A stretch of 64,000 bases of DNA, taken from contig JAGXRD010000104.1 in NCBI GenBank assembly GCA_018336035.1, positions 28,018-92,017 on the forward strand, in the 5' to 3' direction. Positions 44,484 to 53,700 of the stretch are shown here, piece by piece. Below the pieces are notes generated by a model. That model was not told where the DNA came from. It did no database searches and was given only the letters and a program-made list of their open reading frames with translations. The DNA is from Alphaproteobacteria bacterium. GTDB taxonomy: Bacteria; Pseudomonadota; Alphaproteobacteria; Ferrovibrionales; Ferrovibrionaceae. Every line of letters begins with the position of its first letter. The first letter of the stretch is position 1. The position numbers and the translations under genes were made by a program.

Positions 44484-45788
44484 TCAAGTAAGCGGCAGGC
44501 GCTCCAGCACGGCCTGGCTCAGGCGCTCGATCACCGCATCGTCGGCGCTGGCAAAGCGCTGGCCCGCTGCGGCGATCGCCTCGCGCCGGGCCGGGATCTG
44601 CAGCAGAACGGCGACCGCGTCGGCGATGCCCTGCACGTCCTGAACCTGTAACGCGCCGCCTGCCATCAGCAGTCCCGCCGTGGCGTCGGAGAAGTTGAAC
44701 ATCTGCGGGCCGAACAGCACCGCGCTGCCGAGCCGCGCAGGTTCCAGCGGATTCTGGCCGCCATGCGGGATCAGCGAACCGCCCATCATCACCACCGGCG
44801 ACAGGCGGTACCACAGGCCGAGTTCGCCCATCGTGTCGGCCACGTAAAGATCGGTCTCGGCATCGGGCAGCTCACCGGCCGAGCGCAGCGCGACACGCAG
44901 ATCGGGCGCGGTGAGTTCCTGCTTCAGCGCCGCGCCGCGATCCGGATGGCGCGGCACGATCATGGTCAGCAGGCCCGGCAGTTGCGGTTTCAGCAGGCGA
45001 TGCGCGGCCACGATCTGCGCCTCTTCGCCGGGATGCGTGCTGGCGGCGAGCCAGAGCGGTCGCCCAGCCAGGCGCGCGCGCCACTCGTTCAGCGCGGCGT
45101 CATCGACAGGCAGCGGCGGTGCCGCCTGCTTGAGATTGCCGGCCTCGATCACGTTCGCCGCGCCGAGCCGCTGCAGCCGTTCGGCATCGCCGCCGGTCTG
45201 CGCGTAGATCGTATCAAAAGCAGCGAGCAGCCAGCGTGCGGTCTCCGGCGCCAGCAGCCAGCGTGATACAGACTTTTCCGACAGCCGCGCATTGGCCAGC
45301 AGGGCCGGAATGTTGCGATGACGCAATTCGTTCAGGATGCCGGGCCAGAAGTCTGACTCGCTCCACAGCACCAGGTCCGGACGCCAGTGATCGAGGAAAG
45401 CATCGACCGCAGCCGGCAGGTCGACCGGGATGAACTGATGGATGATGCCGGTGTCTGTCGTGCGCTGCTCCACCAGCGTCGCCGAGGTCACCGTGCCGGT
45501 GGTCAGCAGCAGCGTGATGTCAGGGCGCAGCTTGTGCAGATGCTGCAGCAGCGGCAGCAAGGCCTGTGCCTCGCCGACACTGGCGCCGTGGCACCACACG
45601 AGAGGACCGGGCGGCCGCGGCTGTGCCGCCTGGCCGAAACGCTCGCCCAGACGCGCAGCATTTTCCTTGCCCTGCGTCACGCGGCGCTGCAGCCACAGGC
45701 GCACCACCGGGGTCAGCAGATGGCCGATGCCACGCCACAGCGCACGCCGCCCATCGAAAGCCGGCTGATATTTAATTTGGCCATTCAT
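44484..45788 (-). CDS. waaA: 3-deoxy-D-manno-octulosonic-acid transferase
   Basis: The 434-residue GT30 transferase attaches KDO to lipid A precursors at the inner membrane. Segments include LVWCHGASVGEAQALLPLLQ with the catalytic Glu (E73), WSESDFWPGILNELR, LLANARLSEKSVSRW, ASTHPGEEAQIV, VPRHPDRGAAL and VMMGGSLIPHGGQNPLEPA. The length is typical. It diverges from the crotonase gene with about 115 bases between the starts. Confidence 0.94.
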   Translation of the reverse strand: MNGQIKYQPAFDGRRALWRGIGHLLTPVVRLWLQRRVTQGKENAARLGERFGQAAQPRPPGPLVWCHGASVGEAQALLPLLQHLHKLRPDITLLLTTGTVTSATLVEQRTTDTGIIHQFIPVDLPAAVDAFLDHWRPDLVLWSESDFWPGILNELRHRNIPALLANARLSEKSVSRWLLAPETARWLLAAFDTIYAQTGGDAERLQRLGAANVIEAGNLKQAAPPLPVDDAALNEWRARLAGRPLWLAASTHPGEEAQIVAAHRLLKPQLPGLLTMIVPRHPDRGAALKQELTAPDLRVALRSAGELPDAETDLYVADTMGELGLWYRLSPVVMMGGSLIPHGGQNPLEPARLGSAVLFGPQMFNFSDATAGLLMAGGALQVQDVQGIADAVAVLLQIPARREAIAAAGQRFASADDAVIERLSQAVLERLPLT

Positions 45789-45904
45789 TGCGGCGCAGAT
45801 TGCCGTAACGGGAGGGGCAATGAAAGGGCTGCGACCAGGCCTTGCGATGTATCCCGGGCGCTGTCAGCCTGTGTGCAAGCAGACACAACACGGGAGGTAG
45901 CGCC

Positions 45905-46675
45905 ATGGCGGTGCATGTCGAAAAGCGCGGCGCGGTGACCACAGTGATTCTGGATCGTCCGCAGGCGCGCAATGCCGTCGACCGCCCGACCGCCGACGCG
46001 CTGCGCCAGGCCTTCAAGGATTTCGATGCCGATGACGACGCCAGGGTGGCGGTGCTGTGGGGCGCGGGCGGGCATTTCTGTGCCGGCGCCGATTTGAAAG
46101 CCGTTGCCGATGGTGACCAGCGCAACGATGTCTCGCCCGAAGGCGAAGGTCCGATGGGGCCGACGCGGCTGATGATGTCCAAGCCGGTGATCGCGGCGGT
46201 GTCCGGCTTCGCGGTGGCAGGTGGCCTGGAGCTGGCGCTGTGGTGCGATCTTCGTGTCGCCGAGGAAGACGCCACCTTCGGCGTGTTCTGCCGGCGCTGG
46301 GGCGTGCCGCTGATCGATGGCGGCACGGTGCGTCTGCCGCGTCTGATCGGCCATAGCCGCGCGCTCGACATGATCCTGACCGGCCGTGCCGTCGATGCCC
46401 AAGAAGCGTTACAAATCGGCCTGGCCAATCGCGTGGTGCCCAAGGGCGAAGCGCGCGCCGCCGCCGAAGCGCTGGCCGAAGAGATCAGCCGCTTCCCGCA
46501 GGCCTGCATGCTGGCCGACCGCAGCTCCAGCTATCGCCAGTGGGACATGTCGCTCGATGCCGCGCTGCATGACGAGGCCGAAGGCGGTCTGCCGATCATC
46601 GAACAGGAAGCCATCAAAGGCGCGGCGCGCTTCAAGAGCGGACTCGGCCGCCACGGCGACTTTTCGTCGATTTAG
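45905..46675 (+). CDS. Crotonase/enoyl-CoA hydratase family protein
   Basis: The 256-residue protein has both oxyanion-hole segments, GAGGHFCAGADLKAVAD and SGFAVAGGLELALWCDLRVA, and GVFCRRWGVPLIDGGTVRLP in the catalytic region. The Glu that acts as base in true hydratases is not clear here, so it may be an isomerase or another crotonase. The start is ATG 45905 with GGGAGG. Its last 44 bases overlap the convergent mutY gene. Confidence 0.88.
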   Translation: MAVHVEKRGAVTTVILDRPQARNAVDRPTADALRQAFKDFDADDDARVAVLWGAGGHFCAGADLKAVADGDQRNDVSPEGEGPMGPTRLMMSKPVIAAVSGFAVAGGLELALWCDLRVAEEDATFGVFCRRWGVPLIDGGTVRLPRLIGHSRALDMILTGRAVDAQEALQIGLANRVVPKGEARAAAEALAEEISRFPQACMLADRSSSYRQWDMSLDAALHDEAEGGLPIIEQEAIKGAARFKSGLGRHGDFSSI

Positions 46676-47744
46676 GCTCATCCATGCTCGGCAAAAGCCC
46701 GAGCATCTTTTTCATCACCGTGGGGAGCGCTGCTTCCTGCGGCTGCTGCCACTGGCCGTCCAGCTTTGCGGCCTCGCGGGCCGTCACACGCCCCAGCATG
46801 GCGCCGATGCGCAGCTCGAAATGCGTGAACACATGCACGGCATCGCCGTTCAACATCAGCCAGTCGGTCTCTGTTGGTGCATGTTCCAGCGCCGCGCCGC
46901 TGGCCCAGGGCGTGTCGCGCCACGGCGCGCTCGGTACTTCCAGCATGCCGCCGAGCAGGCCCTTCGGCGGCCGGCGGCGCAGCAGCACGGCGCCGTCCTC
47001 GGCGCGCTGTAGCAGGAAGGCGATGGTGTGGCGTACCGGGCGCGCGGCCTTCGCCGCCTTGCGCGGCAGCGTTTCAGCGATGCTGCGTTTGAAGCCCTCG
47101 CAGCGCGCCTGCAACGGGCAGAGCAGGCAGTCCGGGCTTTTCGGCGTGCAGACCGTGGCGCCGAGATCCATCATTCCTTGCGCGAAGTCGCCGGGGCGTT
47201 TCTGCGGCGTCTCTTGCGCGGCCAGTTTGCGCAGTTCGGGGCGCGCCTGCGGTAATGTCGTCTCGACAGCAAATACGCGCGCCAGCACGCGTTCGATATT
47301 GCCGTCCAGCACGGCGGCAGGTTCATCGAAGGCAATCGCGGCAATCGCCGCCGCTGTGTAAGGCCCGATGCCCGGCAGTTCGAGCAGTCCGGCTTCATTG
47401 TTTGGGAACACGCCGCCATGCTGTTCGCTCACGGCCTTGGCGCATTTATGCAGGTTGCGCGCGCGGGCGTAATAGCCCAGCCCGGCCCAGGCCTCCATCA
47501 CCTGATCGACCGGCGCATTCGCCAGGTCCCGCACGCTCGGCCAGAGATTTAGAAACTTTTCAAAGTAGGGCTTCACCGCCGGTACAGTGGTCTGCTGCAG
47601 CATCACCTCGCTGAGCCAGACGCGGTAAGGCTCGGGCGGCGGCGTGCCGGGCGGGCTGCGCCAGGGCAGGCTGCGATGATGCCGGTCGTACCAATCCAGC
47701 ACCAATGCGGCAATGTGCGGTGGATGGACGCGGGCTTTGGGCAT
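46632..47744 (-). CDS. mutY: A/G-specific adenine DNA glycosylase
   Basis: The 370-residue enzyme removes adenine paired with 8-oxoguanine. Catalytic E46 (LSEVMLQQTTVPAV), the helix-hairpin-helix LPGIGPYTAA at 123-132 and D147 (VLDGNIERVLAR) are present. A C-x6-C-x2-C-x5-C cluster (CTPKSPDCLLCPLQARC) binds 4Fe-4S, and a C-terminal NUDIX-like domain reads 8-oxoG. The last 15 residues are basic (STKSRRGGRVRS) and lie in the overlap with the crotonase gene. Start 47744 matches the family. Confidence 0.95.
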   Translation of the reverse strand: MPKARVHPPHIAALVLDWYDRHHRSLPWRSPPGTPPPEPYRVWLSEVMLQQTTVPAVKPYFEKFLNLWPSVRDLANAPVDQVMEAWAGLGYYARARNLHKCAKAVSEQHGGVFPNNEAGLLELPGIGPYTAAAIAAIAFDEPAAVLDGNIERVLARVFAVETTLPQARPELRKLAAQETPQKRPGDFAQGMMDLGATVCTPKSPDCLLCPLQARCEGFKRSIAETLPRKAAKAARPVRHTIAFLLQRAEDGAVLLRRRPPKGLLGGMLEVPSAPWRDTPWASGAALEHAPTETDWLMLNGDAVHVFTHFELRIGAMLGRVTAREAAKLDGQWQQPQEAALPTVMKKMLGLLPSMDEPKSTKSRRGGRVRS

Positions 47745-47844
47745 GCGGCGACTGTAGCATCGCGAAATTGCGGCTGTCACGAAGGCGGGCTTGCATTCCG
47801 GCCGTCGCTTGCGCCATTTTGTGCGCGCTCACTGGGAGAAACTC

Positions 47845-48993
47845 ATGCGGCACATCCTTCTGGCAGCGGCCCTGATCGGGCTCGCGGTCCCATCCTACGC
47901 ACAAGATAAATCCGACATCGTGGTCGGCACCATCACCGACCTGTCCGGCCCCGCCGCGGTCTACGGCCATGCCGTGGTCAATGCGATGCGCCTGCGGTTT
48001 GACGCGGTGAATGCCGACGGTGGCATTCGCGGCCGCAAGCTGAAGCTCGTCGTCGAGGATCACCAGTTCCAGGTGCCGCGTGCCGTGCAGGCGACATCCA
48101 AGCTGATCCGGCTCGACCGCGCGCAAGTCTTCGTCGGCTCGCTCGGCACTGCGCAGGTGCAGGCCGTGCTGCCGACGCTGCGCCAGGCCGGGGTCGCCAA
48201 CCTGTTTCCGATGGCGGCCAGCCGCGAGCTGGTACATGCGCCGGATGCGATCAGCTGGATTTCCGGCTCGCTCTATTACGACCAGATCCGCGCCGGCGTG
48301 AAATGGATGGTCGAAACCAAGGCCAAACAAGCGGTCTGCGTGATGGCGCAGAGCACGGATTACGGCGAGGAAGTGCAACAGGCGGTGAAAGACCAACTGG
48401 CGCAGCACGGTCAGACCCTGAAGACGGTGGTCACGCATCGTCCGATCGACACGGATTTCTCGGCACCCGTGCAGCGCCTGCGCAATGCCGGCTGCGACCT
48501 CGTCGTGCTGGCGACGCTGCTGCGCGACACCATCCTGCCGATGGCAGCGGCGAAAACCGCCGGCTGGGAGGTCGATTTCCTCGGGCCCTCCACCACGCAT
48601 GACTATCTGCTGGCGCAGGCGCCAGGCGGCGCGACGCAGGGGCTCTACAGCGTGTCATCGCTGGTGCTGCCAGACCGCGCCACGGCTGCACCTGAAGTCG
48701 TGGCCTGGATGGAGGCCTACAAGGCGCGCTTCAACACCGAGCCCAATGCCGGGGCAATCTATGGCGCCACCATTGCCGACCTCGCCGTGCTGGCGCTCGA
48801 CCGCGCCGAGGGGCGCACCGGGATGGCCGAACTGACCCGCGCGGTGGCCAGCATCCGTGGCTGGCGCGACCAGTTCGGCGGCACACTGCAGGCTTTTGCC
48901 GATGGCGGTCGCCAGGGCACCAAACAGGCCTATATCTATCAGCTGCGTGGGCCGCGCTACGAGAAGCTGACCAGCGAGGCAGTGGGCTACTAG
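47845..48993 (+). CDS. Periplasmic substrate-binding protein (branched-chain amino-acid/amide type)
   Basis: The 382-residue precursor has a signal peptide (LLAAALIGLAVPSYA, cleavage near residue 20) and the Peripla_BP_6 fold of Liv-type ABC importers: IVVGTITDLSGPAAVYGHAV, NADGGIRGRKLKLVVEDHQF, VFVGSLGTAQVQAVLPTL and STDYGEEVQQAVKDQLAQHG. No permease or ATPase is adjacent, so it is an orphan binding protein, perhaps sharing a transporter elsewhere or serving as a sensor. GGGAG precedes the ATG. Confidence 0.9.
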   Translation: MRHILLAAALIGLAVPSYAQDKSDIVVGTITDLSGPAAVYGHAVVNAMRLRFDAVNADGGIRGRKLKLVVEDHQFQVPRAVQATSKLIRLDRAQVFVGSLGTAQVQAVLPTLRQAGVANLFPMAASRELVHAPDAISWISGSLYYDQIRAGVKWMVETKAKQAVCVMAQSTDYGEEVQQAVKDQLAQHGQTLKTVVTHRPIDTDFSAPVQRLRNAGCDLVVLATLLRDTILPMAAAKTAGWEVDFLGPSTTHDYLLAQAPGGATQGLYSVSSLVLPDRATAAPEVVAWMEAYKARFNTEPNAGAIYGATIADLAVLALDRAEGRTGMAELTRAVASIRGWRDQFGGTLQAFADGGRQGTKQAYIYQLRGPRYEKLTSEAVGY

Positions 48994-49011
48994 CGCGGCT
49001 TTCCCCTCAGG

Positions 49012-49035
49012 CCGTAGGCGGTGTACCGCCTACGG
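49012..49035. other. Perfect hairpin between binding-protein gene and crcB
   Basis: CCGTAGGCGG (49012-49021) pairs with CCGCCTACGG (49026-49035) around TGTA. There is no T run after it, so it is either a Rho-type pause or a regulatory stem. It does not match the fluoride riboswitch layout. Confidence 0.5.
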
Positions 49036-49056
49036 GGGCTGCGCTAAACTGGCGGC

Positions 49057-49437
49057 ATGAACTACCTGATCGTTTTCATCGGTGCGGGCATCGGCGGGGC
49101 CCTGCGGCATGGCGTCAATCTCGCCGCCCTGCGCCTGGTCGGCGCCGGCTTTCCCTGGGGCACGCTGGCGATCAACATCGTCGGCTCCTTCGTCATGGGG
49201 CTGGTGGCGGAGTATTTCGCGCTGAAAAGCGGCCTGCCGCAGCAGTGGCGGCTGTTCCTCACCACCGGCGTGCTGGGCGGCTTCACGACGTTTTCCGCCT
49301 TCTCGCTGGAAGTGGCGCTGCTGTATGAACGCGGCGAAATGCTGGCGGCCGCGCTCTACATGCTGGCCTCGGCTGTGCTGGCGGTGGCCGGTCTGTTCGC
49401 CGGGCTTTATGTGATCCGCGCTGTCGTAGCGCCCTGA
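49057..49437 (+). CDS. crcB: Fluoride channel
   Basis: The 126-residue protein has four membrane helices and the CrcB/Fluc hallmarks GAGIGGALRHGVN and FPWGTLAINIVGSFVMGL, with TTGVLGGFTTFSAFSLEVAL. It forms an antiparallel dimer that exports fluoride. It overlaps the next gene by one base (TGATG). Confidence 0.95.
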   Translation: MNYLIVFIGAGIGGALRHGVNLAALRLVGAGFPWGTLAINIVGSFVMGLVAEYFALKSGLPQQWRLFLTTGVLGGFTTFSAFSLEVALLYERGEMLAAALYMLASAVLAVAGLFAGLYVIRAVVAP

Positions 49438-49949
49438 TGGACGACAGGAAGAAACCGCAACGCGACCCTTCGCAGCGTACGAACGCCCCGAAGGCGCTCG
49501 GCGTCTCGCTCGGCCGGCTGACGCGGCCGATCATGAAGCAGCGCGGCGTGGCGCTGGCCGAGATCATCAATCGCTGGAGCGAGATCGCCGGGCCATTGCT
49601 GGTCAAGGAAACCCAGCCCGAAAAAATGGTCTACGCGTCTGGAGCTGGGCATGCCGCGACACTTGAGATTGCAGTCAGTCCGGCCTTCGCGCTGGAGCTG
49701 CAGCATCTCTCGCCGCTGATCATCGAGAAGATCAACGGCTATTTCGGTTTTCGTGCAGTCGAGAAACTGCGCCTGAAACAGACTCCGATCCACCGCCCCG
49801 AGTCGCAGGCGCCAGCGGCACGCAGCAGTCGGCCGCTGACCACGGAAGAGCAGGCGAAACTCGAAGAATTGCTCGTCGGAGTCGAAGATCGCGACCTCCG
49901 CCAAGTGCTTGAAAGCCTTGGAAGATCACTTTTCAGTGCGAGTCGCTGA
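49437..49949 (+). CDS. DciA-like (DUF721) protein
   Basis: The 170-residue protein has the DUF721 domain at about 15-110: LGRLTRPIMKQRGVALAEII, NRWSEIAGPLLVKETQPEKM and ALELQHLSPLIIEKINGYFG. DciA is the ancestral loader of the replicative helicase DnaB in bacteria without DnaC. The C-terminal third has a disordered linker and a helical segment. It is coupled to crcB by a one-base overlap and followed by a DsbA-like gene. Confidence 0.88.
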   Translation: MDDRKKPQRDPSQRTNAPKALGVSLGRLTRPIMKQRGVALAEIINRWSEIAGPLLVKETQPEKMVYASGAGHAATLEIAVSPAFALELQHLSPLIIEKINGYFGFRAVEKLRLKQTPIHRPESQAPAARSSRPLTTEEQAKLEELLVGVEDRDLRQVLESLGRSLFSASR

Positions 49950-50054
49950 GCCGCCTTGAGTCGGCCAGATTCTTGTGGATAACGGCAGAGTCCGGTTGCA
50001 GGCCGGACGTGCAACCATACAATGCCCCAACATGTAGGGGGTCGGAGTATCTCT

Positions 50055-50666
50055 ATGAAATATATACAGCGTTTCGTCCTGACCCTGGCGTTCGTCCTCG
50101 GTGGTTTCTTTGCAGGTCACGTGCAGGCCCAGCCTGCCGCCGCAGACCCGCGTCTGCAGGACATGGTGCTCGGCAAGGCCGAGGCGCCGATCACGATCAT
50201 TGAATATGCCTCGCTGACCTGTCCGCATTGCGCCTCGTTCCATGCCGAGGTGCTGCCGGCGCTGAAGACCGAATACATCGATACCGGCAAGGCGAAGTTG
50301 ATCTTCCGCGACTTCCCGCTCGACCAGCTGGCCTTTGCCGGCGCGGTGCTGGCGCGCTGCGGCGGGCCGGAGAAGTACTACACCTTCCTCAACGTACTGT
50401 TCGCGCAGCAGCGCCAGTGGGCCGCGTCGCAGGATCCCAAGGGCGCGCTGGTGCAGATCGGCCGCCTCGGCGGCGTGTCGTCCGACCAGTTCGAGAAATG
50501 CCTGCAGGACAAGGCAATGGGGGATTACATCCTGAATTCGCGCCTGGAAGGCAACCAGAAACATGGCGTCAATTCGACGCCGACGCTTATCATCAACGGC
50601 AAGGCCGAGTCCGGCGTGCCGTCGATTGCCGATCTGCGCAAGAAACTCGACGCGCTGGCGAAGTAA
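50055..50666 (+). CDS. DsbA-family thiol-disulfide protein
   Basis: The 203-residue precursor has a signal peptide (FVLTLAFVLGGFFAGHVQAQ, cleavage near residue 25). The thioredoxin domain of the DsbA/BdbD kind carries the CPHC active site at C56-C59 (EYASLTCPHCASFHAEVLP) and the cis-Pro loop NSTPTLIINGKAESG. A DsbA of this kind oxidises cysteines of exported proteins. The start at 50055 is the only one that preserves the signal peptide. It is 34 bases upstream of smc. Confidence 0.93.
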   Translation: MKYIQRFVLTLAFVLGGFFAGHVQAQPAAADPRLQDMVLGKAEAPITIIEYASLTCPHCASFHAEVLPALKTEYIDTGKAKLIFRDFPLDQLAFAGAVLARCGGPEKYYTFLNVLFAQQRQWAASQDPKGALVQIGRLGGVSSDQFEKCLQDKAMGDYILNSRLEGNQKHGVNSTPTLIINGKAESGVPSIADLRKKLDALAK

Positions 50667-50700
50667 TCGCTAGCGCTGCGTTATTTGAAAGGGAGTCCCC

Positions 50701-53700
50701 GTGCAGTTCACCAAGTTGCGCTTGTCCGGTTTCAAGTCCTTCGTCGAGCCGACGGATTTCATCATCCATCCCGGCCTGACCGGGATTGTCGGCCCGAATG
50801 GCTGCGGCAAGTCCAATCTGGTGGAAGCCCTGCGCTGGGTGATGGGCGAAAACTCGGCCAAGCGCATGCGTGGCACGGGCATGGACGACATGATCTTTGC
50901 CGGCACGGCCACGCGGCCGTCCCGCAACATGGCCGAAGTCACGCTCACCCTCGATAATAAGACTCGCACTGCGCCTGCCGCCTTCAACGAGATGGAAGAG
51001 GTGGCGATCACCCGCCGGATCGAGCGCGAGAAAGGCTCGGATTATTCGATCAACGGCAACGACGTGCGCATGCGCGACGTGCAGCTGCTGTTCGCCGATC
51101 TGGCCTCGGGCGCCAATTCGCCGGCCATGGTCAGCCAGGGCCGCGTCGGTGCCATCATCAATGCCAAGCCGACCGACCGCCGCATGCTGCTCGAAGAGGC
51201 GGCTGGCATTTCGGGCCTGCATTCGCGCCGGCATGAAGCCGAACTGCGTCTGAAGGCGGCGGAATCCAATCTGGAACGCGTGGTTGATGTGATCGGCCAG
51301 CTCGACAACCAGCTGCAGTCGCTGAAGCGTCAGGCCCGTCAGGCCAGCCGCTATCGCAACATCGCCGGCCAGATCCGCAAGACCGAAGCCATCCTGTTCC
51401 ACCTCAAGCATGAAGCGCTGAAAAACGCGCTGGCCGAGGCCGAGCAGGCCATGCATGCCGCCGAGCGCGAGGTCGCCGACCGCACGCTGCAGGTGTCGGA
51501 GGCGCATGACGCCGAGCGCATCGCCGCCGAGGCGCTGCCGCCGCTGCGCCAGCATGAAGCCGAGGCCGGCGCCCGCCTGCATCGCCTGACCGTCGCCCGC
51601 GAAGGCCTGGATGCCGAAAGCGCGCGTGCGCAGGAAGCCGCCGAGGCCGTGCGCGCCCGCCTGGCGCAGATTTCGTCCGACGCCGAGCGCGAAAGCGCGC
51701 TGTCGCAGGATGCCGAAGAAACCGTGGCGCGCCTCGCCACCGAAACCGAACAGCTCGAAGCCCTGCGTGCCGGCGAAGCCGAAGCGCAGACGGCTGCCGA
51801 AGCCGCCGTCACCGAGGCGCAGGGCAAGGTCGATGCCAGCCAGACTGAACTGGATGCGCTGACCGGCCGTGCCGCGGAAGAACAGGCGCAGCGCGCCCGC
51901 CTGCGTCAGGCCATCGAAGATGCCGGCCGCCGTCTGGAGCGCCTGAATGCGCGCCTGACCGAGCTGAACGCCGAAGAAGCCCGTCTGAACGAGCAGACCG
52001 AGGCGCTGGTCGAAGCCGAAACCATCACGGCTGAAGTCGAGGCCAAGCAGGTGGCGGTGGAAACTGCCCGGCAGGCCCTCGATACCGTCGAGGCCGAGCA
52101 TGCGCAGAAGATCGATGAAGCGCGTCAGGCTTACGAGGCCGTGGAAGCCGAGCAGGCCCGTCTGATCGAAGCGGCCCGCGCGGCGCTGGAAGCCGTCGAA
52201 GCCGAACATGCGCAGAAGATCGAAGCCGCCCGTCAGGCGATGGCCGGTCTCGATGCCGAACACGAACAGAAGATTGAAGCCGCCCGCGCCGGTCTCGCCG
52301 CCGTCGAAGGCGAGCATGCCCAGAAGATCGAAGCGGCGCGCAGCGGGCTGAACGCCGTCGAGGCCGAGCATGCCCAGAAGATCGAGCAGGCCCGCGCCGG
52401 TCTGAACGCCGTCGAGGCCGAGCAGGCCCAGAAGATCGACGAAGCGCGCGAAGGCGTGAATGCCGTCGAGGCCGAACATGCCGAGAAGATCGCCGAAGCC
52501 CGCCACGGCGTGGAGGCGGCCGAAGCCGCCCGCGCCGCCCAGCAGCAGGCCGAACAGGCCAGCCGCGATGCCTGGCAGGGCGTGCAGGGTGAACTCACCC
52601 GCCTGAAGGCGGAAGAGACCGGCCTGACCAAGCTGCTCAAGCTGGACGAGAGCAATCTCTTTCCGCCGCTGATCGACCAGGTCACCGTCGAACCCGGCTT
52701 CGAGAAGGCGCTGGGCGCAGCACTTGCCGATGAACTGAATGCCGCCACCGATCCCAATGCGCCGATGCACTGGGATGCTCTGCCGCCGCTGAGCGATGCG
52801 CCGGCGCTGCCTTTCGGTGCCGAGCCGCTGTCGAAATATGTGACGGGCGCCGCCGCCCTGCAGCGTCGCCTGAGCCAGATCGGTCTGGTGTCGGATGATG
52901 CCGATGGCGCGCGCCTGCGCGCCGATCTCAAGCTCGGCCAGCGTCTGGTGACCAAATCCGGCGCGCTGTGGCGCTGGGACGGTTTCACGGTCAAGGCCGG
53001 CGCGCCGACCTCGGCCTCGATCAAGCTGGAGCAGCGCAACCGCCTCGCCGACCTGCGCGAGGAACTGCGTGAGCTGGAAGGCAAGCTGAACGAGGCGCAG
53101 CGCGCCTACGAGGAAGCCCGCCAGGCCACCGAACAGGCGGCGCAGGCCGAACGCGCCGCGCGTCAGGGTGTCGCCGCCGCCGAAGAGCAGCGCAACATTG
53201 CCCGCCAGCAGGCCAACCAGGTGGTACAGGCCGCCGAACAGGCGCGCAACGAAGTGCGCCAGCAGGCCGCCAGCGTGGTGCAGCAGGCCGAGCAGGCCCG
53301 TAACGAAGCGCGCCAGCAGGCCGCCAGCGTCGTGCAGGCCGCCGAACAGGCGCGCAACGACGCGCGCGGGCAGGCGGCCGGCGTGGTGCAGACGGCGGAA
53401 CGCGCCGCGCTCGAAGCGCGCGAACGCGCCGCCCAGGTCGTGGCGAGTGCCGAACGGGATCGCCAGGGCGCGCGCGACCAGGCCAATCAGGCCATCGCCC
53501 AGGCCGAGCGCGAGCGTAACACCGCGCGCGAACATGCCAATCAGGGCATCGTCACGGCCGAGCGCGAGCGCAATGCCGCCCGCGAACGCGCCAATCAGGA
53601 TGTTGCCCGCGCCGACCGCGAACTGGGTCAGGTGCGCGATCGCCAGGCCGAGATGGTGCGCCGCGAAGCCGAACGCCAGTCGCGCCTCGCCGCGCTGGCC

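Noticed and set aside
48994..49056. Fluoride riboswitch before crcB
   Set aside because: Only a simple perfect hairpin is present; the conserved pseudoknot bases of the fluoride aptamer are not visible in this 63-base gap.
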